Below, piece after piece: positions 9,135-18,164 of a stretch of 64,000 nucleotides of DNA. This DNA is from Tsuneonella mangrovi (GTDB lineage: Bacteria > Pseudomonadota > Alphaproteobacteria > Sphingomonadales > Sphingomonadaceae): the NCBI RefSeq assembly GCF_002269345.1, contig NZ_CP022889.1, positions 1,178,001 through 1,242,000 of the forward strand, read 5' to 3'. Within the stretch, counting starts at the first letter, position 1. Every line of letters starts with the position of its first letter. The notes beneath the pieces were generated by a model. It had not been told where the DNA came from and searched no databases. It saw nothing but the letters and a program-made list of their open reading frames with translations. Made by a program: the position numbers and the translations under genes.

Positions 9135-9196
9135 GCCCCGGTCCTTAGGGTTCCGCCGCGCGGCTCACAAGCGAAACCGACCCGCTCGAAGGCGCT

Positions 9197-10327
9197 TCAG
9201 GCAACCTTGCGCACGAACACCGTACCCGCCGAATACCCGGCACCGAAACTGCAGATCAGCCCGGCATCGCCAGCCACCAGGTCGGCGCTGTGCTTATGGA
9301 ACGCGATGATCGAGCCTGCGCTCGAAGTGTTGGCATAAGTGTCGAGCACAGTCGGGCTTTCGTCCGCGCTGGCCTCGTGACCCAGCACCCGCTGCGCGAT
9401 CAGCCGGTTCATCCCTGCGTTGGCCTGGTGGAGCCACAACCGGCGCAGCGTTTGCGGATCGATCCCCAGCCTTTCCGCTTCCTCGACGATCATCGCCGCG
9501 ACCATCGGCACCACTTCCTTGAACACCTTGCGCCCTTCCTGGACGAACAGCTTGTCCGCGCCGCCGATGCTTTCCGGATGGGCGCGGTTGAGGAAGCCGA
9601 AATTGTTGCGGATGTTGTTGGAGAACACCGTCTTCAGCTTGGTGCCGAGGATCTCCCAGTGGCTCTCCGGGGCCATCGCCGCGTCTTCCACCAGCACTGC
9701 AGTTGCCACGTCGCCAAAAATGAAATGGCTGTCACGGTCGCGCCAGTTGAGGTGCCCGCTGGTGATTTCCGGGCTCACCACCAGCACGCTGCGCGCGTTG
9801 CCGGCGCGGACATAGTCGGCCGCCGTCTGGATCCCGAACGTGGCCGAGGAACACGCGACGTTCATGTCGAAGCCGAACCCGTCGATCCCCAGCGCGTGTT
9901 GGATCTCGATCGCCATCGCCGGATAGGGCCGCTGCATGTTCGAGGCCGCGCACAGCACCGCATCGACGTCCGCCGGATCGCGACCGGCGGTCTCGAGCGC
10001 TTGCCTTGCTGCGGTCACCCCGATTTCGGCCATGATCGACAGCTCGTCATTGCCGCGCTCTGGCAGGCGCGGGCACATCGTATCGGGGTCGAGCACCGAG
10101 GCCTTGTCGACCACGTGGCGTGCCTTGATTCCGCTCGCCTTCTCGATGAATTCGACCGAACTCGGCTCAAGCGCAGCAACTTCGCCCGCAGCAATCGCAT
10201 CGGCATGCGCGGCGTTGTGGCGTTCGACAAATGCGTTGAAGCTCGCGACGAGCTCTTCGTTGGTGATGGTTTCAGGCGGGGTAAAAAGGCCCGTCGCCGA
10301 AATCACGGGGCGTTGCGTCCAGTCCAT
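9197..10327 (-). CDS. beta-ketoacyl-ACP synthase III-like thiolase-fold enzyme
   Basis: KAS III (FabH-type) family enzyme of 376 residues that probably condenses an acyl-CoA or acyl-ACP with malonyl-ACP. The catalytic triad is visible as C159 (NVACSSATFG), H300 (WLHQANAGMN) and N333 (DTYANTSSAGS). It is about 50 residues longer than FabH, with an insertion around residues 30-60 and AMSSV-less N-terminus; this size class also contains synthases for alkylresorcinol or aryl-polyene type products. It stands alone between psd and the RTX gene, with 62 bases on either side, so the pathway cannot be named from context. It may be an initiating ketosynthase of fatty-acid synthesis. Confidence 0.82.
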   Translation of the reverse strand: MDWTQRPVISATGLFTPPETITNEELVASFNAFVERHNAAHADAIAAGEVAALEPSSVEFIEKASGIKARHVVDKASVLDPDTMCPRLPERGNDELSIMAEIGVTAARQALETAGRDPADVDAVLCAASNMQRPYPAMAIEIQHALGIDGFGFDMNVACSSATFGIQTAADYVRAGNARSVLVVSPEITSGHLNWRDRDSHFIFGDVATAVLVEDAAMAPESHWEILGTKLKTVFSNNIRNNFGFLNRAHPESIGGADKLFVQEGRKVFKEVVPMVAAMIVEEAERLGIDPQTLRRLWLHQANAGMNRLIAQRVLGHEASADESPTVLDTYANTSSAGSIIAFHKHSADLVAGDAGLICSFGAGYSAGTVFVRKVA

Positions 10328-10389
10328 CGACGCGGGTTAGGCCGCGCGATCGTATGCGGCAAGCACCAACGTACCGAGCGCCGGTGTCG

Positions 10390-13300
10390 TCAGAGGATAA
10401 AGTCGCCTGCCTGCAACGCCAGCTGGCCGGTGAGCAGGAGTGCGAAATCCGCAGTGCCATCGCCGTTGGTATCGCCATAGACATAGGTCGTGTTACCGAC
10501 GATTTCAGCGCGCAGCTCGCCCGCATGGCCGCTGAATGCAGCGCCGTCGATCCACGTGAACGCCTGGTCCCCGGCAGTGCCCACGTCGGCGTCGATGTGC
10601 GAGAGATCGATCAAGTCGCCGTCGGCCGAAGTGAAATCGGTGATCCGGTCTGTCAGCGCGGTGTCGGCTGAAAGCGAGCTATCGTCGAAGATGAAGGTGT
10701 CCATACCGGTGCCACCAACCAGGATGTCGCGCCCGGCACCGCCATCAATGAAGTCATCGCCCGCCTGTCCGTTGACGATATCGTCGCCAACTCCGCCGAA
10801 CACCTGGTCGTTGCCGCCGCCGCCATAGACCCCGTCGTTACCGGTACCGCCATAGGCAATGTCGTCTCCGGCGCTGCCGTAGAGCCGATCGTTGCCGGCA
10901 TCCCCGTACAACTGGTCCGCACCGCCACCGCCGAACACGGCGTCGTCCCCGTCACCGCCATAGACCAGGTCGTCGCCCGCCTGGGCGCGCAGTTCGTCCG
11001 CTCCGCCCAGGCCGGTCAATGTGTCATTGCCCGCCCCGCCAATGAGCTTGTTGTCCGCGCCGTTGCCGATCATGACATTGTCCTGATCGTTGCCGTAGGC
11101 GAGCAGAATGCCATCGCTCAGCTGGAGCGTTTCGACATTGGCATCGAGCCTGTACCCGTCGATCCCGACATAAACAGTGTCACCCGTTCCGCCGGACACT
11201 GTTTCGACAATCGAATCCGACAGGTTGTCGACGTAGTACGTGTCGTTCCCGTCACCGCCGGCCATGATGTCGGCCCCGGTTCCGCCATCGAGCAAGTCGG
11301 CCCCGGCCCCGCCATCCAGGGTATCGTTGCCGTCCCCGCCGAGCAGCTGGTCGTTGCCGTCCCCGCCCGCCATGACGTCGGCCCCTGCTCCACCGTCCAG
11401 CAAATCGCTCCCGGCCCCGCCATCCAGCGTGTCATTGCCGTCGCCGCCGAGAAGCTGGTCGTTCCCGTCCCCGCCAAACAGATGATCGGCACCGGTTCCC
11501 CCGTCGAGCACGTCATCGCCGCCGAGGCCGTAGAGATCGTCGTCGTTTCCGCGACCCAGCAAATGGTTCGCGGCGTCATTGCCAGTGATGGAGTTGTCGG
11601 CTGCGTTACCGTTGCCATTGGTAACGCCGCTGCCTAGGATCAGGTTCTCGAAGTTGGCCGGCAACCCATACGTCGGATAAGTCGTGTCGAGTATCTCGAT
11701 CGTGTCGATCCCGCCGCCTTTCGCTTCGACAAGCGTGGCGCTGCGGTCGCTCAGAACATAATAATCGTCGCCCGCACCGCCATCGAGCAGGTCCGCCCCG
11801 GTCCCGCCATCGAGCGTATCGTTGCCGTCGCCGCCATGGAGCTGGTTGTCGAGCGCATTGCCGACAAGCACGTCATTTCCGGCATAGCCGAACAGCTCGA
11901 TTCCCGAGGCCCCCGCATCGATGCGGTTGTCGAGAGCGTTGCCCCCGCCGAGTTGCGCTCCGCCGGAGAGTGTGAGGTTCTCCACCAGATCGGGCAGCTG
12001 CGCGTAGTCGATTGAACTGACGATCGTATCGATATCGTTGGTCCCCTGTTCGGTGACCTGGTCGCCAGCGTAGTCGATGTAATATGTATCGGCACCGAGC
12101 CCGCCCGACATCACGTCGGCACCGGTTCCGCCATCGAGGATGTCGTCACCGCTTCCGCCCACGAGGGTGTCGATGCTGGCACCGCCGAGCAACGTGTCGT
12201 TGCCGTCGCCGCCTTCGATGAGGTCGCGGCCCGAATTCCCCATCAGGGTATCGTTGCCGCCCCCACCGATCAGGTGATCATCGCCGCCTCGCCCATCGAT
12301 GGTGTCATTGCCGAGGAAACCGTCCAGTTCGTTGGCCCCGTTGCTTCCCAGCAACGTGTCGTCGCCATCCGAACCCCTGACCGACTCGATGTTGCGCAGG
12401 ATGTCCTGGCCAGCCGATCCGGCGTCCTGGCGACCGGTAACGTTGAGGTCGATCGTGACCGGCCCGAGGTAGCCCGAATAATTGACGAGGTCGGTTCCGT
12501 CCTTGCCGTCGAAAATATCGTTGCCGAAGCTCCCGTTGAACTCGTCATTGCCGGATCCGCCGACGACGTAATTGTTGAGGTCGTTGCCCTCGAGAACTGC
12601 ATCGCCCGTGCCTACAAAAATGAGGTTCTCGATGTTGTCGGGGAGCGAGGCATAGTTGAACTTGGTGAGGACCGTGTCGTTGCCTTCGCCGGGCTTCTCG
12701 TGGGCCGTATCGCCGATATCATACAGCAAATAGGTATCGTCGCCCGGGCCGCCCGACATCGACTGCCCGCCAGCCGGACCGCCGAGGGTATCGTTGCCCG
12801 CAAGGCCGATGAGGTTCGAACCACGAGTGATGACATCGTCACCGTTGGTGGCCGACGGCTGTGCGGTGGCCAGGTTTATCAACTCGACCCCGTCGGTCGT
12901 GATCGCTGACAGGTAATTGCCGTCGGCGCTCACCTGGAGCAGATCGCCGTACTTTGCTTTGATGCTGGTGAATTGGGTGCTTTGAAAGTCGATGTCGGCA
13001 TCGAGCTGGTAGATTTCCACCGTCTGGCCGGTTGCCAGGTCGACCTTGGCGATCGCGCTTCCGAACAGCGAAATCCAGGCGATATTGTTGACTTCGTCGA
13101 TGTCCGAACCGGCGCTGGAATACTGGTCCAGTTGCTTCACGAATTGAAGGTGATCGTCCACCAGCACGTTCTGGTCGGACGACAGGATCAACGATCCGTC
13201 GGTCGAAATCGCGCCAGCGCCGGACAGCGGCGGCGGTACGGACGCGCCGGCATAGGGATCGGCAATCCTGAGCTCGCTCGCGATGATCCCGACCCCGTCC

Positions 13301-13833
13301 TTGTAGACTTCGGAGGTTTGCTGAACGCTGTTGCTAAGGATGTAGACGGTCGACCCGTCGGCCGAATCGATCAACACTGCGCGGCCGCTGCCAGGCGAAA
13401 TCCCGCTGTCGGAAATCAGGCCGGTTGACGGATCGAATGCACCCAGATTGCTGTTGGTGGAATACGACACGAGCATATCGCCCGACGCGACTGCAGCGAT
13501 GTCGTAAGGCACACTGGGCACATCGGTGTAGAGCACGAACTGCGAAGGGCTCACCGTCTGGTTCACCAGGTCGATCGTGAAGATCGTGACCATGTCTTGG
13601 CCGTTCACCGACACAGTATCGAGCGCGCCGGCCACGAGCGTGCTCCCATCGACCGACACATCGAACGCGCCGACGGCCATACCGAGATCGTAATTGTGGG
13701 TTATCGAACCGGTGGCGACATCGACTACTTTGATCGAGTTGCCCTTGGCGATGTAAACTGTTGCGCCATCCGAAGAGAACTTCGAATCCGAAATGGCACC
13801 CGTCAGAACCTGAACAATCCCCGCACTCGACAT
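10390..13833 (-). CDS. beta-propeller and RTX-repeat calcium-binding exoprotein
   Basis: Large secreted protein of about 1147 residues. The first 330 residues show repeated short blades such as DGATVYIAKGNSIKVVDVATG and DGNYLSAITTDGVELINLA, typical of a YVTN/WD-like propeller. The rest is a long run of nonapeptides GGxGxDxLx (GGDGNDTLDGG and variants) broken by segments like YYVDNLSDSIVE, then a C-terminal module ending in DFALLLTGQLALQAGDFIL that fits a type I secretion signal. There is no Sec signal peptide. The start is ATG 13833 with GGGGG five bases upstream; a GTG at 13845 is possible. Calcium-driven folding after export is known for the family; function (adhesin, S-layer or enzyme) is unknown. 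No ABC/HlyD/TolC genes are adjacent. Confidence 0.85.
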   Translation of the reverse strand: MSSAGIVQVLTGAISDSKFSSDGATVYIAKGNSIKVVDVATGSITHNYDLGMAVGAFDVSVDGSTLVAGALDTVSVNGQDMVTIFTIDLVNQTVSPSQFVLYTDVPSVPYDIAAVASGDMLVSYSTNSNLGAFDPSTGLISDSGISPGSGRAVLIDSADGSTVYILSNSVQQTSEVYKDGVGIIASELRIADPYAGASVPPPLSGAGAISTDGSLILSSDQNVLVDDHLQFVKQLDQYSSAGSDIDEVNNIAWISLFGSAIAKVDLATGQTVEIYQLDADIDFQSTQFTSIKAKYGDLLQVSADGNYLSAITTDGVELINLATAQPSATNGDDVITRGSNLIGLAGNDTLGGPAGGQSMSGGPGDDTYLLYDIGDTAHEKPGEGNDTVLTKFNYASLPDNIENLIFVGTGDAVLEGNDLNNYVVGGSGNDEFNGSFGNDIFDGKDGTDLVNYSGYLGPVTIDLNVTGRQDAGSAGQDILRNIESVRGSDGDDTLLGSNGANELDGFLGNDTIDGRGGDDHLIGGGGNDTLMGNSGRDLIEGGDGNDTLLGGASIDTLVGGSGDDILDGGTGADVMSGGLGADTYYIDYAGDQVTEQGTNDIDTIVSSIDYAQLPDLVENLTLSGGAQLGGGNALDNRIDAGASGIELFGYAGNDVLVGNALDNQLHGGDGNDTLDGGTGADLLDGGAGDDYYVLSDRSATLVEAKGGGIDTIEILDTTYPTYGLPANFENLILGSGVTNGNGNAADNSITGNDAANHLLGRGNDDDLYGLGGDDVLDGGTGADHLFGGDGNDQLLGGDGNDTLDGGAGSDLLDGGAGADVMAGGDGNDQLLGGDGNDTLDGGAGADLLDGGTGADIMAGGDGNDTYYVDNLSDSIVETVSGGTGDTVYVGIDGYRLDANVETLQLSDGILLAYGNDQDNVMIGNGADNKLIGGAGNDTLTGLGGADELRAQAGDDLVYGGDGDDAVFGGGGADQLYGDAGNDRLYGSAGDDIAYGGTGNDGVYGGGGNDQVFGGVGDDIVNGQAGDDFIDGGAGRDILVGGTGMDTFIFDDSSLSADTALTDRITDFTSADGDLIDLSHIDADVGTAGDQAFTWIDGAAFSGHAGELRAEIVGNTTYVYGDTNGDGTADFALLLTGQLALQAGDFIL
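11263..11478 (-). repeat. 108-bp tandem duplication in the RTX gene
   Basis: Two adjacent copies of a 108-base unit, offset exactly by 108 (compare 11263 with 11371), encode 36 residues each: four nonapeptides GGDGNDQLL, GGDGNDTLD, GGAG(S/A)DLLD, GG(A/T)GAD(V/I)MA. The copies differ at only three residues, so the duplication is recent or kept alike by recombination. Confidence 0.85.
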
Positions 13834-13868
13834 TGCGACCCCCACCGCAAACCAATCCGATGTCTATG

Positions 13869-13881
13869 AACCACAATGGTT
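13869..13881. promoter_or_regulatory. short inverted repeat upstream of the RTX gene
   Basis: AACCA-CAA-TGGTT is a perfect 5+3+5 inverted repeat about 36 bases before the RTX start. A role as operator is only suggested by position. Confidence 0.25.
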
Positions 13882-13954
13882 TTTCGGGTGCAAGTATTAC
13901 TTTGAAATCGCGACGAGCCGTTCCGGTCGATTGCCAGCTATTAGCCTGAGAGGG

Positions 13955-14040
13955 TGGTGGACAGGGCTGGATTCGAACCAGCGTACGCTTGCGCGGGCAG
14001 ATTTACAGTCTGCTGCCTTTAACCACTCGGCCACCTGTCC
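13955..14040 (-). tRNA. tRNA-Tyr (anticodon GTA)
   Basis: The minus strand folds into a class II tRNA: acceptor GGACAGG (14040-14034) pairs with CCTGTCC, anticodon loop CTGTAAATC with GTA, a long variable arm (CCGCGCAAGCGTACG region) and T-loop GGTTCGAATCC. The CCA end is encoded (13957-13955). It lies between the RTX gene and rlmB. Confidence 0.95.
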
Positions 14041-14199
14041 ACACAGGGCATCGATTCCGGCGATGAAAAAGGCCCTGCAGGGCAGGGCCGGCCGACCGAG
14101 AGGCGCCCCAATGGCGAAGCGGTGCTTGCCTGTCAATGGGGCGGCTGGCAGGAGGCGCGACGATGACGACGAATGATCACAATTCAGCGAGGGGCCGCA

Positions 14200-15006
14200 A
14201 TGGCCAAGGGTGACCGCAAGCGGGCGATGCGCGGCCGCGCGGGCCGGATGCAGGGCGGGCGCGGCTCGGGCCGAGCCAGCGCGGGCCAGGTGCGCCTGTG
14301 GGGCCGCCATGCGGTCGAGGCCGCGCTCAAGAACCCCGAGCGCCAGCACCGCAAGCTGTGGGCGACCCGCGAAGGCATCGAATCGCTGGACGGCGAACTG
14401 CCGCCCGATTTCCCGGTCGAATATGCCGACGGGCACGACCTTGCCCGACTGGTCGCGCGCGACGCACCGCACCAAGGGCTGGTGCTCGAATGCGCGGCGC
14501 TGGAGGACGTCTTCCTCGCCGACGTGATCGGCGATCCGGAACGCCCGATCCTCGTGCTCGACCAGGTGACCGATCCGCACAACGTGGGCGCTATCCTGCG
14601 CTCGGCGGCCGCGTTCGATGCCGCCGCGATCGTGACGCAGGACCGCCACGCACCGCCCGAATCGGGCACGCTCGCCAAGTCCGCATCGGGCGCGCTCGAG
14701 ATCGTGCCGTGGGTGCGGGTGGTCAATCTCGCTCGCGCGCTCGAGGAGCTCGCCGAGGCGGGATATTGGCGCATTGGCCTCGCCGGCGAAGCCGAAGCGA
14801 CCCTGGCGGAGGCCATGCCCGCGGGACCGGTGGTGCTGGTTCTGGGGGCGGAAGGCGAAGGGATGCGGCACAACATCGCCGCGCACTGCGATGCACTGGC
14901 GAAACTGCCGATCTCGGATGCGATGGAAAGCCTCAACGTGTCGAACGCGGCCGCGATTGCGCTCTACGCCGCGGCGACACGGTCGGCGCCCGGCGCGGAT
15001 TGTTGA
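14200..15006 (+). CDS. rlmB: 23S rRNA (guanosine(2251)-2'-O)-methyltransferase
   Basis: SpoU/TrmH-family SAM-dependent ribose methyltransferase of the peptidyl-transferase loop. The basic N-terminus (MAKGDRKRAMRGRAGR) is followed by the substrate-binding domain with LWGRHAVEAAL, then the knotted SPOUT domain: NVGAILRSAAAFD, VLGAEGEGMR and SLNVSNAAAIALY. The start was moved to ATG 14200, which has GAGGGG six bases upstream; an ATG at 14173 is also in frame. The length is 268 residues. RlmB is preferred over a tRNA methylase because of motif order and size. Confidence 0.9.
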   Translation: MAKGDRKRAMRGRAGRMQGGRGSGRASAGQVRLWGRHAVEAALKNPERQHRKLWATREGIESLDGELPPDFPVEYADGHDLARLVARDAPHQGLVLECAALEDVFLADVIGDPERPILVLDQVTDPHNVGAILRSAAAFDAAAIVTQDRHAPPESGTLAKSASGALEIVPWVRVVNLARALEELAEAGYWRIGLAGEAEATLAEAMPAGPVVLVLGAEGEGMRHNIAAHCDALAKLPISDAMESLNVSNAAAIALYAAATRSAPGADC

Positions 15007-15020
15007 AGCGAGATATGCGA

Positions 15021-15052
15021 ACGCCGCGCACCCTCTCCGGGTCGCGCGGCGT
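15021..15052. terminator. hairpin between convergent rlmB and hupB
   Basis: ACGCCGCGC (15021-15029) and GCGCGGCGT (15044-15052) are perfect inverted copies, extended inside by ACCC/GGGT. It sits between two convergent stops and can serve both strands, but lacks a U-tract on either side, so it may be a Rho-assisted or mRNA-protecting structure. Confidence 0.45.
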
Positions 15053-15082
15053 GCGTGAGACCTTTCGGCGGGCCCTGGCGCC

Positions 15083-15355
15083 TTAGTTGACCGCGTCCTT
15101 GAGGCCCTTGCCGGCCTTGAACTTGGGCTGGTTCGAAGCCTTGATCGTCATCGGTTCGCCGGTACGCGGGTTGCGCCCGGTCGATGCCTTGCGCCGCGCC
15201 ACGGTAAAGGTGCCAAACCCGACCAGCCGCACTTCATCGCCCTTGGTCAGGGCCGTAGAAATGGAATCGAACACGCCTTCCACTGCGCTTGCCGCGTCAC
15301 TCTTGGAAAGGCCTGCCGTTTCGGCGACCGCACTGATCAGATCGTTCTTGTTCAT
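15083..15355 (-). CDS. hupB: DNA-binding protein HU
   Basis: Histone-like protein that bends DNA and organises the nucleoid as a dimer. The 90 residues match the family end to end: MNKNDLISAVAETAGLSK, then VRLVGFGTF, the beta-arm tip with GRNPRTGEPM, and the C-terminal helix FKAGKGLKDAVN. RNPRTG is the intercalating-arm signature. It lies downstream of lon with 219 bases between; lon-hup adjacency is common in proteobacteria. Confidence 0.96.
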   Translation of the reverse strand: MNKNDLISAVAETAGLSKSDAASAVEGVFDSISTALTKGDEVRLVGFGTFTVARRKASTGRNPRTGEPMTIKASNQPKFKAGKGLKDAVN

Positions 15356-15574
15356 CCGCTAAACCCCCTAGGAATCCTCAGGTCGGTGATCCGCGATCCG
15401 AAGAGACTCGGGGAATCACCCTGCGTGAAGGCGCGGAGTTGAGAGATTTTTGGCGCGCGAGTCAAAGGCAAATCCGGCCATAAGCCGGTTGCCGCCCCCT
15501 TTCGGCACAAAACGTGCCGAAACAGCGCCGAACTTGGCGGTTCCGTAGCGGCCGTTAGCGAACGACCCGAGGGG

Positions 15575-17962
15575 TCAGTGCGCGCGGCTGCTGTCGCCAG
15601 CAGACGGGGCCGGCTGGCTGGCGAGGTCGTCGGCCTCGCTCCATTCGATCTCGCTGAGCGGCGCCACCAGCGCCCGTTCGAGCACCTGGTCGACATGGCT
15701 CACCGGCACGATCTCGAGGCCATCCTTGATGTTCTGCGGGATCTCGGCGAGGTCCTTCACGTTCTCTTCCGGGATCAGCACAGTCTGGATGCCGCCGCGC
15801 AGCGCAGCGAGCAGCTTTTCCTTCAGCCCGCCGATCGCCAGCACCCGCCCGCGCAGGGTCACTTCGCCGGTCATAGCTACTTCGGGCCGCACCGCGATCC
15901 CGGTAAGGGTCGAGACGATCGAAGTGACCATCCCCACGCCCGCGCTCGGCCCGTCCTTGGGCACCGCACCTTCGGGCAGGTGGATGTGGATGTTGCGCCG
16001 TTGGAAGAGCGAGGGCTTGATACCATAGGCAGGCGCACGCGCCTTCACGAAGCTGAACGCCGCCGCGATGCTTTCGGTCATCACGTCGCCCAGCTTGCCG
16101 GTCGTCTTCACTTCACCCTTGCCCGGGGTAGTGACGCTTTCGATCGTCAGCAGTTCGCCGCCAACTTCGGTCCACGCGAGCCCGGTGACTGCACCGACTT
16201 GCGCCTCGTCCTCGCTCATGCCGTGCTTGAACTTGCGCACCCCGGCAAACTCACCGAGGTTTTCGGGCGTGACGGTGACGCTGGTCGCCTGCTTCTCGAG
16301 GATCTTGCGCAGGCTCTTGCGGGCCAGCCGGGCGATCTCGCGCTCGAGCGTACGCACGCCCGCTTCGCGAGTGTAGTAGCGGATCAGGTCGCGCAGCGCA
16401 GCTTCGGTCAGTTCGAATTCGCCATCCTTGAGGCCATGCGCCTCGACCTGCTTGGGCAGCAAGTGACGGATCGCGATCTCAACTTTCTCGTCCTCGGTAT
16501 AACCCTCCAGCCGGATGATCTCCATCCGGTCGAGCAGCGGCTGCGGCAAGTTGAGGCTGTTCGCGGTGGTCACGAACATGATGTCCGACAGGTCGAGGTC
16601 GAGTTCCAGGTAGTGATCCTGGAACTTGCTGTTCTGCTCGGGGTCGAGCACTTCGAGCAGCGCCGAGGCGGGATCGCCGCGGAAGTCCTGGCCGAGCTTG
16701 TCGATCTCGTCGAGCAGGAACAGCGGATTGCTGGTCCCGGCCTTCTTGAGGTTCGAAACGATCTTGCCCGGCAGCGAGCCGATATAGGTGCGCCGGTGGC
16801 CGCGGATTTCGGCTTCGTCGCGCACACCGCCCAGCGACTGGCGCACGAATTCGCGGCCCGTGGCGCGAGCAATCGACTTGCCGAGCGAGGTCTTGCCGAC
16901 ACCGGGCGGGCCGACGAGGCACAGGATCGGGCCCTTGAGCTTGTTGGTGCGCGCTTGCACCGCGAGGTATTCGACGATCCGGTCCTTGACCTTTTCGAGC
17001 GCGTAGTGATCGGCGTCGAGCACTTCCTGCGCCTTGGCGATATCCTTCTTCAGGCGGCTCTTCTTGCCCCACGGCAGGCCCAGCAGCACGTCGAGATAGT
17101 TGCGGATGACGGTCGCTTCCGCGCTCATCGGCTGCATCGTCTTGAGTTTCTTGAGCTCGCTTTCGGCCTTAGTCCGCGCTTCCTTGGACAGCTTGGTCTT
17201 GGCGATCTTTTCGGTCAGTTCGGCGATCTCGTCGCCGTCTTCGCCGTCGCCACCGCCAAGCTCGTTCTGGATCGCCTTCAACTGCTCGTTGAGGTAATAT
17301 TCGCGCTGGGTCTTTTCCATCTGGCGCTTCACCCGGCCGCGGATCTTGCGCTCGACCTGGAGCACCGACAGCTCGCCTTCCATGAACGCCATGACCATTT
17401 CGAGCCGCTTAAGCGGATCGCGCTCGGTCAGCAGCGCCTGCTTATCGGCCACCTTGGCACCGATCGAGGCCGCGACGGTATCCGCCAGTTCACCGGCATC
17501 GTCGATGTCCGCCAGTTCGGCACCGGCGCCTTCGCCGACCTTCTTGTTGAGCTTGGCGTATTCACCGAACTGTTCGACCAGCTGACGCATCGTCGCGACC
17601 ACTTCGCTGCCGGCAGCGGTCTGCTCCTCGATCGGCTCGATTTCGGCCAAGTGATGTCCGGCCTCGAGCCGAAGCGAAACCAGCTTCGCGCGCGCGGTGC
17701 CTTCGACCAGCACCCGCACGGTGCCGTCGGGCATCTTGAGCATCTGCAGCACCTGCGCGATCACGCCGACATCGTAGAGGTCGCTCTTCTCAGGATCGTC
17801 GCAGCCCGGCTCGAGCTGGGCAAGCAGGAAGATGTCCTTGTCGCCCTCCATCGCCACTTCGAGAGCGGCGACCGACTTGTCGCGACCGACGAACAGCGAA
17901 ACCACCTGGCCGGGAAAGACCACGATGTCGCGCAAGGGGAGTGTGGGAAGCAGCTGGGTCAT
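15575..17962 (-). CDS. lon: ATP-dependent protease Lon
   Basis: Cytosolic AAA+ serine protease for misfolded and regulatory proteins. N-terminal substrate domain ([11 protein letters not shown]) to about residue 210, then a coiled coil, the P-loop GPPGVGKTS at 351-359, and the protease domain with catalytic S673 in DGPSAG and K716 in GGLKEKL. The start is ATG 17962 ([12 protein letters not shown]), giving 795 residues; the frame is open to 18058 but the added residues are not family-like. A CCCATAT reading leftward at about 18026-18020 resembles the -10 of a heat-shock sigma factor, but no convincing -35 was found. Confidence 0.96.
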   Translation of the reverse strand: MTQLLPTLPLRDIVVFPGQVVSLFVGRDKSVAALEVAMEGDKDIFLLAQLEPGCDDPEKSDLYDVGVIAQVLQMLKMPDGTVRVLVEGTARAKLVSLRLEAGHHLAEIEPIEEQTAAGSEVVATMRQLVEQFGEYAKLNKKVGEGAGAELADIDDAGELADTVAASIGAKVADKQALLTERDPLKRLEMVMAFMEGELSVLQVERKIRGRVKRQMEKTQREYYLNEQLKAIQNELGGGDGEDGDEIAELTEKIAKTKLSKEARTKAESELKKLKTMQPMSAEATVIRNYLDVLLGLPWGKKSRLKKDIAKAQEVLDADHYALEKVKDRIVEYLAVQARTNKLKGPILCLVGPPGVGKTSLGKSIARATGREFVRQSLGGVRDEAEIRGHRRTYIGSLPGKIVSNLKKAGTSNPLFLLDEIDKLGQDFRGDPASALLEVLDPEQNSKFQDHYLELDLDLSDIMFVTTANSLNLPQPLLDRMEIIRLEGYTEDEKVEIAIRHLLPKQVEAHGLKDGEFELTEAALRDLIRYYTREAGVRTLEREIARLARKSLRKILEKQATSVTVTPENLGEFAGVRKFKHGMSEDEAQVGAVTGLAWTEVGGELLTIESVTTPGKGEVKTTGKLGDVMTESIAAAFSFVKARAPAYGIKPSLFQRRNIHIHLPEGAVPKDGPSAGVGMVTSIVSTLTGIAVRPEVAMTGEVTLRGRVLAIGGLKEKLLAALRGGIQTVLIPEENVKDLAEIPQNIKDGLEIVPVSHVDQVLERALVAPLSEIEWSEADDLASQPAPSAGDSSRAH

Positions 17963-18164
17963 CTGAAACAGGTCCAATTCATCGCGGTGCGAATGCGGCT
18001 CGCCGCCGCCTTGGTCAGGATATGGGAACCCGGGCCGCCACCCGCAATGCCCCGCCACTCGATAGCTGTGGAAGTGTGATTTGTCGCATTCTTACAATTC
18101 GATTGAGTCGGCTGACCATAGACTTGTCTCGGGATTAGCTGGTTTTTCAGCCGAGCAGGACAGG

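Noticed and set aside
15578-18079. Open frame of over 800 codons on the strand opposite lon
   Set aside because: It mirrors lon exactly, has Arg/His/Asp-rich low-complexity text and no family motifs; long antisense frames are normal at this GC content. The same holds opposite secD (35087-36859), rseP (40-1338) and tsf (5102-6148).
18000-18080. Heat-shock sigma promoter of lon
   Set aside because: CCCATAT fits a -10, but no -35 resembling CTTGAA was found at the right distance.
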